From Eubacteriales bacterium (GTDB taxonomy: Bacteria; Bacillota; Clostridia; Christensenellales; SZUA-584), in assembly GCA_028711205.1 (NCBI GenBank), contig JAQTSP010000022.1:9160-16846 (forward strand): a stretch of 7,687 nucleotides of DNA, given 5' to 3'. The notes beneath the pieces were generated by a model that had not been told where the DNA came from, made no database searches, and was given only the letters and a program-made list of their open reading frames with translations. This document shows positions 1-6,105 of the stretch, in pieces (within the stretch, counting starts at the first letter, position 1; each line of letters begins with the position of its first letter). Both the position numbers and the translations under genes were made by a program.

Positions 1-410
1 TCGACGAGGTTGGCGATATCCGAATCGACCAGGTCGTCATCGGCTCGTGCACGAACGGGCGCATCAGCGACCTTCGGATAGCGGCGGATATACTGCGCGG
101 CAGAAAAGTCAAGAAGGGCGTGCGTACCATCGTATTTCCCGGGACGCAGGCGATATACCTGCAGGCTGTTGAGGAGGGCCTTGTAAGCGATATGGTCAAA
201 GCCGGCGCCGCGGTATCGACGCCAACGTGCGGGCCGTGCCTCGGCGGGCATATGGGCATACTCGCGGCGGGAGAGCGCGCTGTTTCGACGACGAACAGGA
301 ACTTTGTCGGCCGTATGGGGCATGTTGAGTCCGAGGTGTATCTCGCGAGCCCGGCTGTGGCCGCGGCCTCTGCGCTGACCGGCAAAATAGAGAACCCAGA
401 GAATGTATAA
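1..410 (+). CDS. leuC: 3-isopropylmalate dehydratase large subunit, C-terminal part (5' truncated by window)
   Basis: This is the last 135 codons of an aconitase-superfamily large subunit; in-frame codons begin at base 3 and the stop is 408-410. Partnered with LeuD it isomerises 2-isopropylmalate and 3-isopropylmalate in cytoplasmic leucine synthesis. The visible part carries the GSCTNGR motif (bases 42-62), whose Cys is one [4Fe-4S] ligand, then the TCGPCLGG motif (about bases 225-248), whose two Cys are the other ligands. It then has the family block ending NRNFVGRMGH and the YLASPAVAAASA stretch. All three cluster ligands are present, so the end is intact. leuD begins 15 bases later, as expected for an operon. 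Homoaconitase and dimethylmalate dehydratase large subunits share these motifs, so the exact substrate cannot be fixed from this fragment. Confidence 0.9.
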   Translation, partial: DEVGDIRIDQVVIGSCTNGRISDLRIAADILRGRKVKKGVRTIVFPGTQAIYLQAVEEGLVSDMVKAGAAVSTPTCGPCLGGHMGILAAGERAVSTTNRNFVGRMGHVESEVYLASPAVAAASALTGKIENPENV

Positions 411-425
411 GGGAAGGTTATCAAT

Positions 426-917
426 ATGAGCAAAGTATATAAATATGGGAATAATGTGGACACTGATGTCATTATACCGGCACGCTATCTGAACACCGCG
501 GATCCAAAAGAGCTGGCGTCGCACTGTATGGAGGATATTGACGGCAGCTTTACAAAAACGGTGGCGCCGGGAGATATCATCGTCGCGGAGAATAATTTCG
601 GCTGCGGTTCGTCGAGAGAGCACGCACCGATCGCGATCAAAGCGTCCGGCATCAGCTGCGTCATCGCGAACACGTTCGCACGTATTTTTTTCAGAAACGC
701 GATCAACATCGGACTGCCGATACTTGAATGCCCCGAAGCGGTAAAGAACACGGATAACGGCGACGCGCTTGAAGTCGATCTGAACAGCGGAAAAATAATG
801 AACATCACAAAAAACATGACGTTTCAGGCTGAGCCGTTTCCTCCGTTTATGCGCGGTATTATCGATGCAAACGGACTGATCGGGTATATATCAAAATTAG
901 AAAAAAATCTCAAATAA
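426..917 (+). CDS. leuD: 3-isopropylmalate dehydratase small subunit
   Basis: This is the swivel-domain subunit (163 aa, the short LeuD length) that pairs with the LeuC-type protein just upstream to form the hydro-lyase active site. Family motifs are clear: NVDTDVIIPARYL (residues 10-22), the active-site loop GCGSSREHAP (59-68), ANTFARIFFRNAINIGLP (81-98), and a typical C-terminus with GLIGYI (150-155). The ATG at 426 is preceded by GGGAAGG (411-417) at a good distance. The substrate-discriminating loop after the second helix reads YLNT (21-24). In methanogen homologues this loop separates isopropylmalate isomerase from homoaconitase, so annotation as LeuD is likely but not certain. No leuA or leuB is visible in the window. 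The gene is followed by an AT-rich gap rather than another biosynthetic gene. Confidence 0.9.
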   Translation: MSKVYKYGNNVDTDVIIPARYLNTADPKELASHCMEDIDGSFTKTVAPGDIIVAENNFGCGSSREHAPIAIKASGISCVIANTFARIFFRNAINIGLPILECPEAVKNTDNGDALEVDLNSGKIMNITKNMTFQAEPFPPFMRGIIDANGLIGYISKLEKNLK

Positions 918-920
918 ATA

Positions 921-953
921 ATAAAAAATTCCAGAACGAAAGAGGTTTTTTAT
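921..953 (+). terminator. weak candidate terminator after leuD
   Basis: Four bases after the leuD stop, ATAAAAAA (921-928) can pair with TTTTTTAT (946-953), and CC (931-932) with GG (944-945), closing an 11-base loop with a TT bulge. A U-tract would be part of the stem. The stem is nearly all A-T, which is poor for an intrinsic terminator, so this is only a candidate. It is the best hairpin I see between leuD and the regulator gene. Confidence 0.25.
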
Positions 954-1010
954 CATTTTGCGCGAATAGTAATAAATGAAAGAATTTGCATGAAATGAAA
1001 AAATGTCCAC

Positions 1011-1030
1011 TATAGCGTATAGCGTATATT
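1011..1030 (+). promoter_or_regulatory. tandem TATAGCG repeat, possible promoter/operator of the SorC-kinase-deoC operon
   Basis: Two perfect copies of TATAGCG (1011-1017 and 1018-1024) are followed by TATATT (1025-1030), which resembles a sigma-A -10 box. A TTGCAT at 986-991 could act as a -35 box, with 17-19 bases to the TATAGC/ACTATA element. The site lies about 60 bases upstream of the preferred regulator start in an AT-rich leader. SorC-type regulators commonly act just upstream of their own operon, so an operator role fits, but neither -35 nor -10 is a full consensus match and the role is inferred. Confidence 0.3.
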
Positions 1031-1076
1031 TTTTTTGGGTTGTAATGGCCGGAAATAATGCAAAAATATTTAATGC

Positions 1077-1082
1077 GGAGAG
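1077..1082 (+). promoter_or_regulatory. ribosome binding site that fixes the SorC regulator start
   Basis: GGAGAG lies 7 bases before the ATG at 1090. The longer in-frame ORF opens at an ATG at 1003 with no Shine-Dalgarno, and its first 29 residues have no family counterpart and overlap the putative promoter repeat. This site therefore argues for translation from 1090. Confidence 0.7.
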
Positions 1083-1089
1083 TTATTGT

Positions 1090-2049
1090 ATGGACAACAT
1101 CAATGCCATGATCAGGATCGCTAAAAAGTATTACGAACTTTGTTTATCGCAGCAGCAGATCGCCGAAGAAGAGGAGATCTCAAAATCATCCGTTTCACGT
1201 GTGCTGAAGAGGGCGGAGCTACTTGGCTATGTCAGGCACGAGATCATTTACCCTGTCAAATCAATCAAAATTCAAGAGCAGCTTTTAAAGAAGATATTTG
1301 ATATCGACCGTATCTTTATTGTACCCAAAGTGATAGATGATATTGACCTTCGGCTCACCGACACCTGTAAGATCGTCGCACAGGATCTTAATAAAATGGT
1401 TTCCGATAATGACATCATCAGCGTATCGTGGGGCCGGACGCTTGAGCGGCTTACATCGCTGCTTGTGCCGCCGGTACCGCCAAAAAAGGGCATCAAGGTG
1501 GTACAGATGAACGGTTCGATCGCGACAAACATACTCTCGACAAAGACAGCAAGCATACTTGAAAAGTTTACCGAAGCGTATTCGGGAATTGGTTATATGC
1601 TGGCTGCGCCGGCGCTTGTCGATGATGAAACAATCGCGGAAACGATCAAGCGGGATTCGCGCATCAAAATGGTACTCGATTTGGGCAAAGAAGCCAATAT
1701 TGCGGTGTTCAGCATCGGACAGATGTCCGATCAATCCGTGCTTGTCGAACGCGGTGCCATCACGCTGGATGATATGAAGGTTCTGAGCGCGGCAGGCGCT
1801 GTCGGGGATATCGGAACACATTATTTTGATATTGACGGCAATATTGTCAACAAAGCCTACGAAGTAAGAACGATCGGCATAGAGCTTGACGACCTGAAGA
1901 AAAAGAAGCACAGGATAGGCGTCGCGGTGGGTGCCGATAAAGCGGACGCGATCATCGGCGCGCTGAACGGCGGTTATATGACGTCGTTATACACGGATGA
2001 GATTACAGCATCATGCATGCTGAAGAGGTGTGAGGAACTTGGCTATTAG
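1090..2049 (+). CDS. SorC/DeoR-type sugar-binding transcriptional regulator
   Basis: A 319-aa cytoplasmic DNA-binding protein. Residues about 8-50 form the helix-turn-helix, with the signature pattern LSQQQIAEEEEISKSSVSRV, followed by RAELLGYVRHEI. The rest is the SorC sugar-binding domain: SVSWGRTL (111-118), the NGS segment (141-143), GAVGDIGTHYFD (236-247) and GGYMTSLYTDEITA (294-307) are family landmarks. These proteins, including B. subtilis DeoR and CggR, bind phosphorylated sugars, which alters repression of neighbouring catabolic genes. The start at 1090 is chosen over 1003 because of its RBS and the family N-terminus. The kinase gene begins 32 bases after its stop and deoC follows that, so it probably controls its own operon. 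A deoxyribose-5-phosphate-type effector is plausible because of deoC but is not shown by the sequence. Confidence 0.9.
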   Translation: MDNINAMIRIAKKYYELCLSQQQIAEEEEISKSSVSRVLKRAELLGYVRHEIIYPVKSIKIQEQLLKKIFDIDRIFIVPKVIDDIDLRLTDTCKIVAQDLNKMVSDNDIISVSWGRTLERLTSLLVPPVPPKKGIKVVQMNGSIATNILSTKTASILEKFTEAYSGIGYMLAAPALVDDETIAETIKRDSRIKMVLDLGKEANIAVFSIGQMSDQSVLVERGAITLDDMKVLSAAGAVGDIGTHYFDIDGNIVNKAYEVRTIGIELDDLKKKKHRIGVAVGADKADAIIGALNGGYMTSLYTDEITASCMLKRCEELGY

Positions 2050-2081
2050 GCGTTATCGAAAAGATATGCACGGGTGGATTT

Positions 2082-3581
2082 ATGGATAAGCGTTTCATCA
2101 TGGCGATCGATCAGGGAACGACGGGCACAAGGGCCGCGCTGTTTGACAGAGAAGGACGCATGCATGCGTCCGCCTACCGTGAGATCGCGCAAGTTTACCC
2201 GAACCCAGGATGGGTCGAACACGATCCGAACGCGTATTGGGAAACCGCGATGATGTGCGCGGCGGAGGCGCTTGAGACAGGAGGCGCCAGCGCGGCGGAG
2301 ATCGCGGCGATCGGCATCACCTGTCAGCGCGAGACGACCGTACTCTGGGACCGCGGCACGGGAGAGCCTGTCTATAACGCGATCGTGTGGCAGTCGCGGC
2401 AGACGGCGGACATCTGCGAGGATCTGAAGGCAAAGGGTTATGAAGAATACGTGAAGGAAAAGACAGGGCTTGTTATTGACGCCTATTTCTCCGCGACAAA
2501 GATTAAATGGATCATCGATAACGTACCGGGCGTCAGGGAAAAGGTCAACGATAAAAAGATTTGCTTTGGCAACGTCGACTCATGGCTGATATACAAGCTG
2601 TCGGGCGGCGCGTTTCATGTCGAAGATGATTCCAACGCGTCAAGGACGATGCTTCTTGATATACGCACGCTTAAATGGGACGGAAAGATCATGGACGCGC
2701 TTGATATTCCAGCGCATATTCTGCCTGAGCTGAAGCCCTCGAGCGGTATAATGGCGACAACAAGCAGGCACGTTTTCTTTGGGCAGGAGATTCCGATATC
2801 CGGTGACGCGGGTGACCAGCAGGCTGCGCTTTTCGGGCAGGCATGCTTTGAGCCGGGTATGGCCAAAAACACATACGGTACGGCGCTCGCGATGGTTATG
2901 AACACAGGATATGTGCCGAAGAAAAGCAATAACGGCCTGACGACGGATATTGCCTGGGTCATCGGAGACAAAACGACATACGCGCTTGAAGGCCTGACTT
3001 TTATCGGAGGCGCGGCGATACAATGGCTGCGCGACGGCTTGAAGATCATCAGATCGGCGAAAGAGGCGGATGCGCTTGCCGTCAGTGTCGGCGATACGGG
3101 CGGTGTCTATCTCGTTCCTGCTTTTACGGGCCTTTGCGCACCGTACTGGGATATGTACGCGCGCGGTATCATCATAGGCATCACAAGGGGAACGACAGCC
3201 GCGCATATTGCAAGAAGCGCGCTTGAGGCGATTGCGTATCAGACGCGCGACGTGCTCGAATGCATGCAGAAAGACACGGGCCAGACTGCGGTATCGCTGA
3301 GAGTGGACGGCGGCGCCACAGCCAGCGATTTTCTGATGCAGTTTCAGGCGGACATATTAGGCATTCCGATTGTAAAGCCGGTTGTGACAGAGATGACCGC
3401 ACTTGGCGCTGCGTACCTCGCGGGTATCGGCGTCGGGTTTTGGAAAAGCGAACAGGAAATCGCGCAGCAATGGAAAGTTGCCAAGGTTTTTGAGCCGGCG
3501 ATGAGCGAGGATAAAAAGGAAACGCTTTACAGCGGCTGGCAACGCGCGGTCAAGCGCTCGTTCGGATGGGCGCAGCAATAA
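2082..3581 (+). CDS. glpK: FGGY-family kinase, glycerol kinase (GlpK)-like, substrate uncertain
   Basis: A 499-aa ATP-dependent polyol/sugar kinase, full length for GlpK and alignable with it over its whole length; the symbol is a family-level assignment. Conserved parts are DQGTTGTR (10-17), QRET (82-85, giving the Arg83 and Glu84 of E. coli numbering), Trp103, Tyr135, catalytic Asp245 with Gln246, Thr267, Gly310, and RVDGGA (407-412). Departures are also clear. GlpK YGTGCF is here YGTALA (265-270), so the Phe270 packing on glycerol becomes Ala. FTGLGAPYWD has Cys352 in place of Gly. The Asn415 near ADP is Ser. Ungapped alignment with B. subtilis GlpK puts Val231 at the HPr-phosphorylated His, with His230 next to it. 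It sits between a SorC regulator and deoC (24 bases downstream), with no glpF or glpD. It probably phosphorylates a polyol or sugar; glycerol itself remains possible. The Shine-Dalgarno (GGGTGG, 2072-2077) is weak and close to the ATG. Confidence 0.85.
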   Translation: MDKRFIMAIDQGTTGTRAALFDREGRMHASAYREIAQVYPNPGWVEHDPNAYWETAMMCAAEALETGGASAAEIAAIGITCQRETTVLWDRGTGEPVYNAIVWQSRQTADICEDLKAKGYEEYVKEKTGLVIDAYFSATKIKWIIDNVPGVREKVNDKKICFGNVDSWLIYKLSGGAFHVEDDSNASRTMLLDIRTLKWDGKIMDALDIPAHILPELKPSSGIMATTSRHVFFGQEIPISGDAGDQQAALFGQACFEPGMAKNTYGTALAMVMNTGYVPKKSNNGLTTDIAWVIGDKTTYALEGLTFIGGAAIQWLRDGLKIIRSAKEADALAVSVGDTGGVYLVPAFTGLCAPYWDMYARGIIIGITRGTTAAHIARSALEAIAYQTRDVLECMQKDTGQTAVSLRVDGGATASDFLMQFQADILGIPIVKPVVTEMTALGAAYLAGIGVGFWKSEQEIAQQWKVAKVFEPAMSEDKKETLYSGWQRAVKRSFGWAQQ

Positions 3582-3605
3582 GCCAGTAGGAAAACAGGAG
3601 AAAAA

Positions 3606-4283
3606 ATGGACACAAACGAAAAGGACTATTCACCAAAAAACCTGGCAAAATACATTGACCATACACTTTTAAAGCCGGACGCGACCGTGGAACAGGTGCA
3701 AAGTATATGCGAGGAAGCAAAGCAGTACCGTTTTGCCAGCGTCTGTGTCAATCCCGGATATATCAAATATGTATCCGAGCAGCTTTCAGGCAGCATCGTA
3801 GCTGTTTGCTCCGTCATCGGATTCCCGCTTGGCGCCACTTTGCCGGGAATCAAAGCAAAAGAGGCAAACGCCGTCATTGCGCTTGGCGCAACAGAGGTCG
3901 ACATGGTGATCGACATAGGCGCCGCCAAATCGGGCGATTGGGAACTGGTACAAAGCGATATCGAGGCTGTGACGCGTACCGCAAAGGGCGGCGCGATCGT
4001 CAAGGTCATCATCGAGACATGCCTTTTGACGCAAGAAGAAAAAGTGCGGGCCTGCCTCGCTGCCAAGGATGCGGGCGCGGATTTTGTGAAGACATCGACA
4101 GGTTTTTCGACGGGCGGCGCGACGGCGGAAGATGTCCGCCTGATGCGCGAGACCATCGGGCCTGATATGGGCGTCAAGGCGTCTGGCGGTATACGCGATT
4201 ATCACAGCGCTGTTGCGATGCTGAAAGCGGGCGCCACGCGGCTTGGAACAAGCGCAGGCGTCAGGATCGTCGGCGGCGCATAA
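3606..4283 (+). CDS. deoC: deoxyribose-phosphate aldolase
   Basis: A 225-aa class I aldolase (TIM barrel) that cleaves 2-deoxy-D-ribose 5-phosphate to acetaldehyde and D-glyceraldehyde 3-phosphate in the cytoplasm. Its length matches the short Bacillus-type DeoC rather than the longer E. coli form. Visible motifs are YIDHTLLKPDAT (16-27), SVCVNP (45-50), EVDMVIDIG (97-105, with Asp99 as the proton-relay Asp), KVIIET (133-138), VKTSTGF (161-167, Schiff-base Lys162), VKASGGIR (190-197, Lys191) and GTSAG (214-218). The catalytic set is complete. AGGAG (3596-3600) lies 5 bases before the ATG. It is the last gene of the regulator-kinase-aldolase operon, and a strong terminator follows within 25 bases. 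Neither deoB/pdp nor a nucleoside transporter is nearby, so the source of its substrate is unclear. Confidence 0.95.
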   Translation: MDTNEKDYSPKNLAKYIDHTLLKPDATVEQVQSICEEAKQYRFASVCVNPGYIKYVSEQLSGSIVAVCSVIGFPLGATLPGIKAKEANAVIALGATEVDMVIDIGAAKSGDWELVQSDIEAVTRTAKGGAIVKVIIETCLLTQEEKVRACLAAKDAGADFVKTSTGFSTGGATAEDVRLMRETIGPDMGVKASGGIRDYHSAVAMLKAGATRLGTSAGVRIVGGA

Positions 4284-4304
4284 ATTTTTTAATATAAAAA
4301 AATC

Positions 4305-4340
4305 CGGTCTGTTGTGATCGTATACGACAGGCCGTTTTTT
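4305..4340 (+). terminator. intrinsic terminator of the regulator-kinase-deoC operon
   Basis: CGGTCTGTTG (4305-4314) pairs with CGACAGGCCG (4325-4334) over 10 bp, with two G-T pairs and a 10-base loop. Six T follow directly (4335-4340). It begins 22 bases after the deoC stop. An A-run on the 5' side (4296-4302) could let the hairpin act on the other strand too, though no opposing gene is visible. It separates the metabolic operon from spoIIIA. Confidence 0.88.
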
Positions 4341-4366
4341 ATTGCCGCGATCACAGCCATGCTGCG

Positions 4367-4395
4367 TTATAAATGCACAGCGCACCTCATATACT
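4367..4395 (+). promoter_or_regulatory. candidate sigma-E-like promoter for the spoIIIA operon
   Basis: CATATACT (4388-4395) matches 7 of 8 positions of the B. subtilis sigma-E -10 consensus (CATACA-T). Fourteen bases upstream, TTATAAA (4367-4373) matches 4 of 7 positions of the -35 consensus. spoIIIA is known to be a mother-cell sigma-E operon in B. subtilis, and this is the only gap before it. The predicted RNA start would fall near 4402, almost on the first ATG, which leaves little or no leader. That weakens the call or implies an unusual start. Confidence 0.35.
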
Positions 4396-4401
4396 TTAAC
4401 C

Positions 4402-5391
4402 ATGAACAAGAAGATGAACAGCGGATGGAAAGAAGCGCTGAAAAAATATCTGCCGGAAAAAATATATGCGGCGCTTGACGGCATTGAAGATAGTATCGCT
4501 GTGTGCGTGGAGGAAATCAGGCTCAGGGTGTCAAGGCCGCTGATGGTGTATACCTGTGACAGGGGGTTTTGTGTCAGCGGAGACGGCAGCCTTCGCGAAG
4601 GCTGCGGCATGATATTAAATGAAACGGATGTCGAGCGGACATTCAGCGCCATCACGGGAAAGTCTCCTTATGCGTATGAAGAGGAGATACGGCAGGGGTT
4701 TCTCACGCTGAGCAGCGGCATCAGGGCAGGCCTCGCCGGAAGCGCAATTATCACCGATGGCGCCGTCAGAACATATAAAAGCATCAGCGGTATCAATTTT
4801 CGCATACCGAAAGAAGCGTTTGGCATATCAAAAAAACTTCTGCCATATATATCAAAAGACCGATCCCTCGTCAACACACTCGTCATTTCGGCGCCGAAGC
4901 TTGGAAAAACAACGCTTGTGCGTGATATTGCGCGGTGCGCGGGCAGCGGTATTGGTCTCAGGGCCTGCAAAGTATCGCTGATCGATGAGCGGCAGGAGCT
5001 TGCGGCATGCGTGTACGGGCAGCCTTTGTTTGATGTCGGGACAGAGACGGACGTCATATCGGGCGTTGTCAAACATACAGGGGTCTTCATGGCGCTCCGC
5101 TCTCTGTCACCCGACGTCATCGTCACGGACGAGATCGGGAAGAGCGCTGACCTTGAGGCTTTGCGCGAGATCGCGAACGGCGGTGTCATCATGGTGACAA
5201 CGGCGCACGCGTACAATCTGGAGAGCCTGCTCTACAGGCTTTTCTTCAAAAAAATATTTGATGAACGCTTGTTTGATGCGTATGTCGTACTGTCATCAGC
5301 ACTAGGGCGCATCACCGTGGCGCAGATACATAACTGTTTTGGACAAGAGCTTTTGGATCAGCCGTTTTTATTGACGATGGAGGATATATGA
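4402..5391 (+). CDS. spoIIIAA: stage III sporulation protein AA (ATPase)
   Basis: A 329-aa P-loop ATPase of the type II/IV secretion ATPase superfamily, expected to power or regulate the SpoIIIA-SpoIIQ channel from the mother-cell cytoplasm. The N-terminal part has the family EEIRLRVSRPL (37-47) and RQGFLTLSSGIRAGLAG (97-113) segments. Walker A is SAPKLGKTT (163-171), Walker B is DVIVTDEIG (238-246), and VSLIDERQELA (191-201) matches the family's DER-E block. It diverges in places: a PP usual before the Walker A loop reads AP, and a usual RTDV reads ETDV (215-218). The start is uncertain. ATG 4402 and ATG 4414 both lack a good Shine-Dalgarno, and a longer TTG-initiated frame from 4342 would begin at the terminator. 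I prefer 4402. It overlaps spoIIIAB by 4 bases (ATGA). Confidence 0.92.
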   Translation: MNKKMNSGWKEALKKYLPEKIYAALDGIEDSIAVCVEEIRLRVSRPLMVYTCDRGFCVSGDGSLREGCGMILNETDVERTFSAITGKSPYAYEEEIRQGFLTLSSGIRAGLAGSAIITDGAVRTYKSISGINFRIPKEAFGISKKLLPYISKDRSLVNTLVISAPKLGKTTLVRDIARCAGSGIGLRACKVSLIDERQELAACVYGQPLFDVGTETDVISGVVKHTGVFMALRSLSPDVIVTDEIGKSADLEALREIANGGVIMVTTAHAYNLESLLYRLFFKKIFDERLFDAYVVLSSALGRITVAQIHNCFGQELLDQPFLLTMEDI

Positions 5392-5891
5392 AGCTCGTTT
5401 TATGTTTATTGATCGTGGCGCTCAGCGCGTATATCGGCAGGCTGTTTTCAAAAAAAGCGGCAGTAAGACTGGATTATTTCAGGGGGTACCAGTCCGGCAT
5501 CATATACCTGACAGACAGAGTTATCGGTATGAACCTTGAGCTATACAAGGCGCTGTCAACAAATCAAAATGACACAATGCATAATTTTTTCTGCGAATGT
5601 GCGAAAATGCTGAGAAACGCGCCGCAGCAAAGATTTGCCCGAATATGGCAGGCGTGCTTTATGAAATATCAGCCGTCGTATCTGGCCGGCGACGACTTGA
5701 ACGTAATTTTAAGCGGCGGAGAAGCCATCGAAACACTCTGCGCAAACCCAAGTGAAAAGCAGGCGCAGGCGTATATCAAACGTCTGGCCGCGTATTTAGA
5801 CGAGATGGAAGCTGACAAGCGCAAAAAGTGCAAGATTTTTAATACGGCCGGTGTACTAACGGGGCTGTTCATCGCGCTTTTAGTGATATAG
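5388..5891 (+). CDS. spoIIIAB: stage III sporulation protein AB
   Basis: A 167-aa membrane protein of the SpoIIIA complex, related to GspF-type inner-membrane platform proteins. It has the expected layout: a hydrophobic N-terminal segment (about 1-20), a basic and amphipathic helical middle with LDYFRGYQSGIIYL (28-41), and a C-terminal membrane segment after a basic KRKK stretch (about 153-167). Length is normal. The usual LG-SD-Q motif before the last helices is blurred here to CANPSEKQ (118-125). The ATG sits inside the spoIIIAA stop (ATGA overlap at 5388-5391), which suggests translational coupling. Identification rests on both the sequence pattern and its place between AA and AC. Confidence 0.88.
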   Translation: MKLVLCLLIVALSAYIGRLFSKKAAVRLDYFRGYQSGIIYLTDRVIGMNLELYKALSTNQNDTMHNFFCECAKMLRNAPQQRFARIWQACFMKYQPSYLAGDDLNVILSGGEAIETLCANPSEKQAQAYIKRLAAYLDEMEADKRKKCKIFNTAGVLTGLFIALLVI

Positions 5892-5898
5892 AGGAGGG
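5891..5898 (+). promoter_or_regulatory. strong ribosome binding site supporting the spoIIIAC TTG start
   Basis: GAGGAGGG lies 7 bases upstream of TTG 5906. The first G is also the last base of the spoIIIAB stop codon. The strong site, together with the family N-terminus MDIDLVFKIAAIGI, supports the rare TTG as the start codon; the next in-frame ATG is too far inside. Confidence 0.8.
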
Positions 5899-5905
5899 AA
5901 ACATT

Positions 5906-6103
5906 TTGGACATAGACCTGGTTTTTAAGATTGCCGCCATCGGCATACTCATCGCGGTGCTGAACCAGCTTCTCGTGAGAGCCGGAAGAGAAGACATGGC
6001 CACGATGGCCACAATAGCCGGGCTGATCATCGTACTTTTAATGGTGGTCGATCTTGTCAGCAATCTTTTTGAGAGCGTCAGACGTATTTTTAACCTGTAC
6101 TGA
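5906..6103 (+). CDS. spoIIIAC: stage III sporulation protein AC
   Basis: A 65-aa integral membrane protein made almost entirely of two hydrophobic helices (about 5-22 and 33-53) joined by a short polar turn, LVRAGREDMAT (23-33). This is the canonical SpoIIIAC size and pattern, and it ends with the family-like tail VRRIFNLY. It is a mother-cell membrane component of the SpoIIIA-SpoIIQ channel. Translation starts at TTG 5906 behind a strong RBS. It lies 14 bases after spoIIIAB, and spoIIIAD starts only 2 bases after its stop, so the two are probably translationally coupled. Confidence 0.95.
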   Translation: MDIDLVFKIAAIGILIAVLNQLLVRAGREDMATMATIAGLIIVLLMVVDLVSNLFESVRRIFNLY

Positions 6104-6105
6104 TT

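Noticed and set aside
1003..1089. 29-residue N-terminal extension of the SorC regulator from ATG 1003
   Set aside because: There is no Shine-Dalgarno before 1003, the extension has no family counterpart, and it overlaps the probable promoter repeat. ATG 1090 has GGAGAG at proper spacing.
918..1089. Riboswitch or small RNA in the leuD-regulator gap
   Set aside because: The gap is short and AT-rich. I see no conserved aptamer-like core and no GC-rich paired structure.
4342..4401. TTG-initiated 20-residue extension of SpoIIIAA
   Set aside because: It would begin directly at the T-run of the deoC terminator, lacks an RBS and encodes residues not expected at the SpoIIIAA N-terminus.
3786..4655. 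289-codon minus-strand ORF spanning deoC, its terminator and spoIIIAA
   Set aside because: It crosses an intrinsic terminator and lies opposite two confidently identified genes. The product looks like no protein family.
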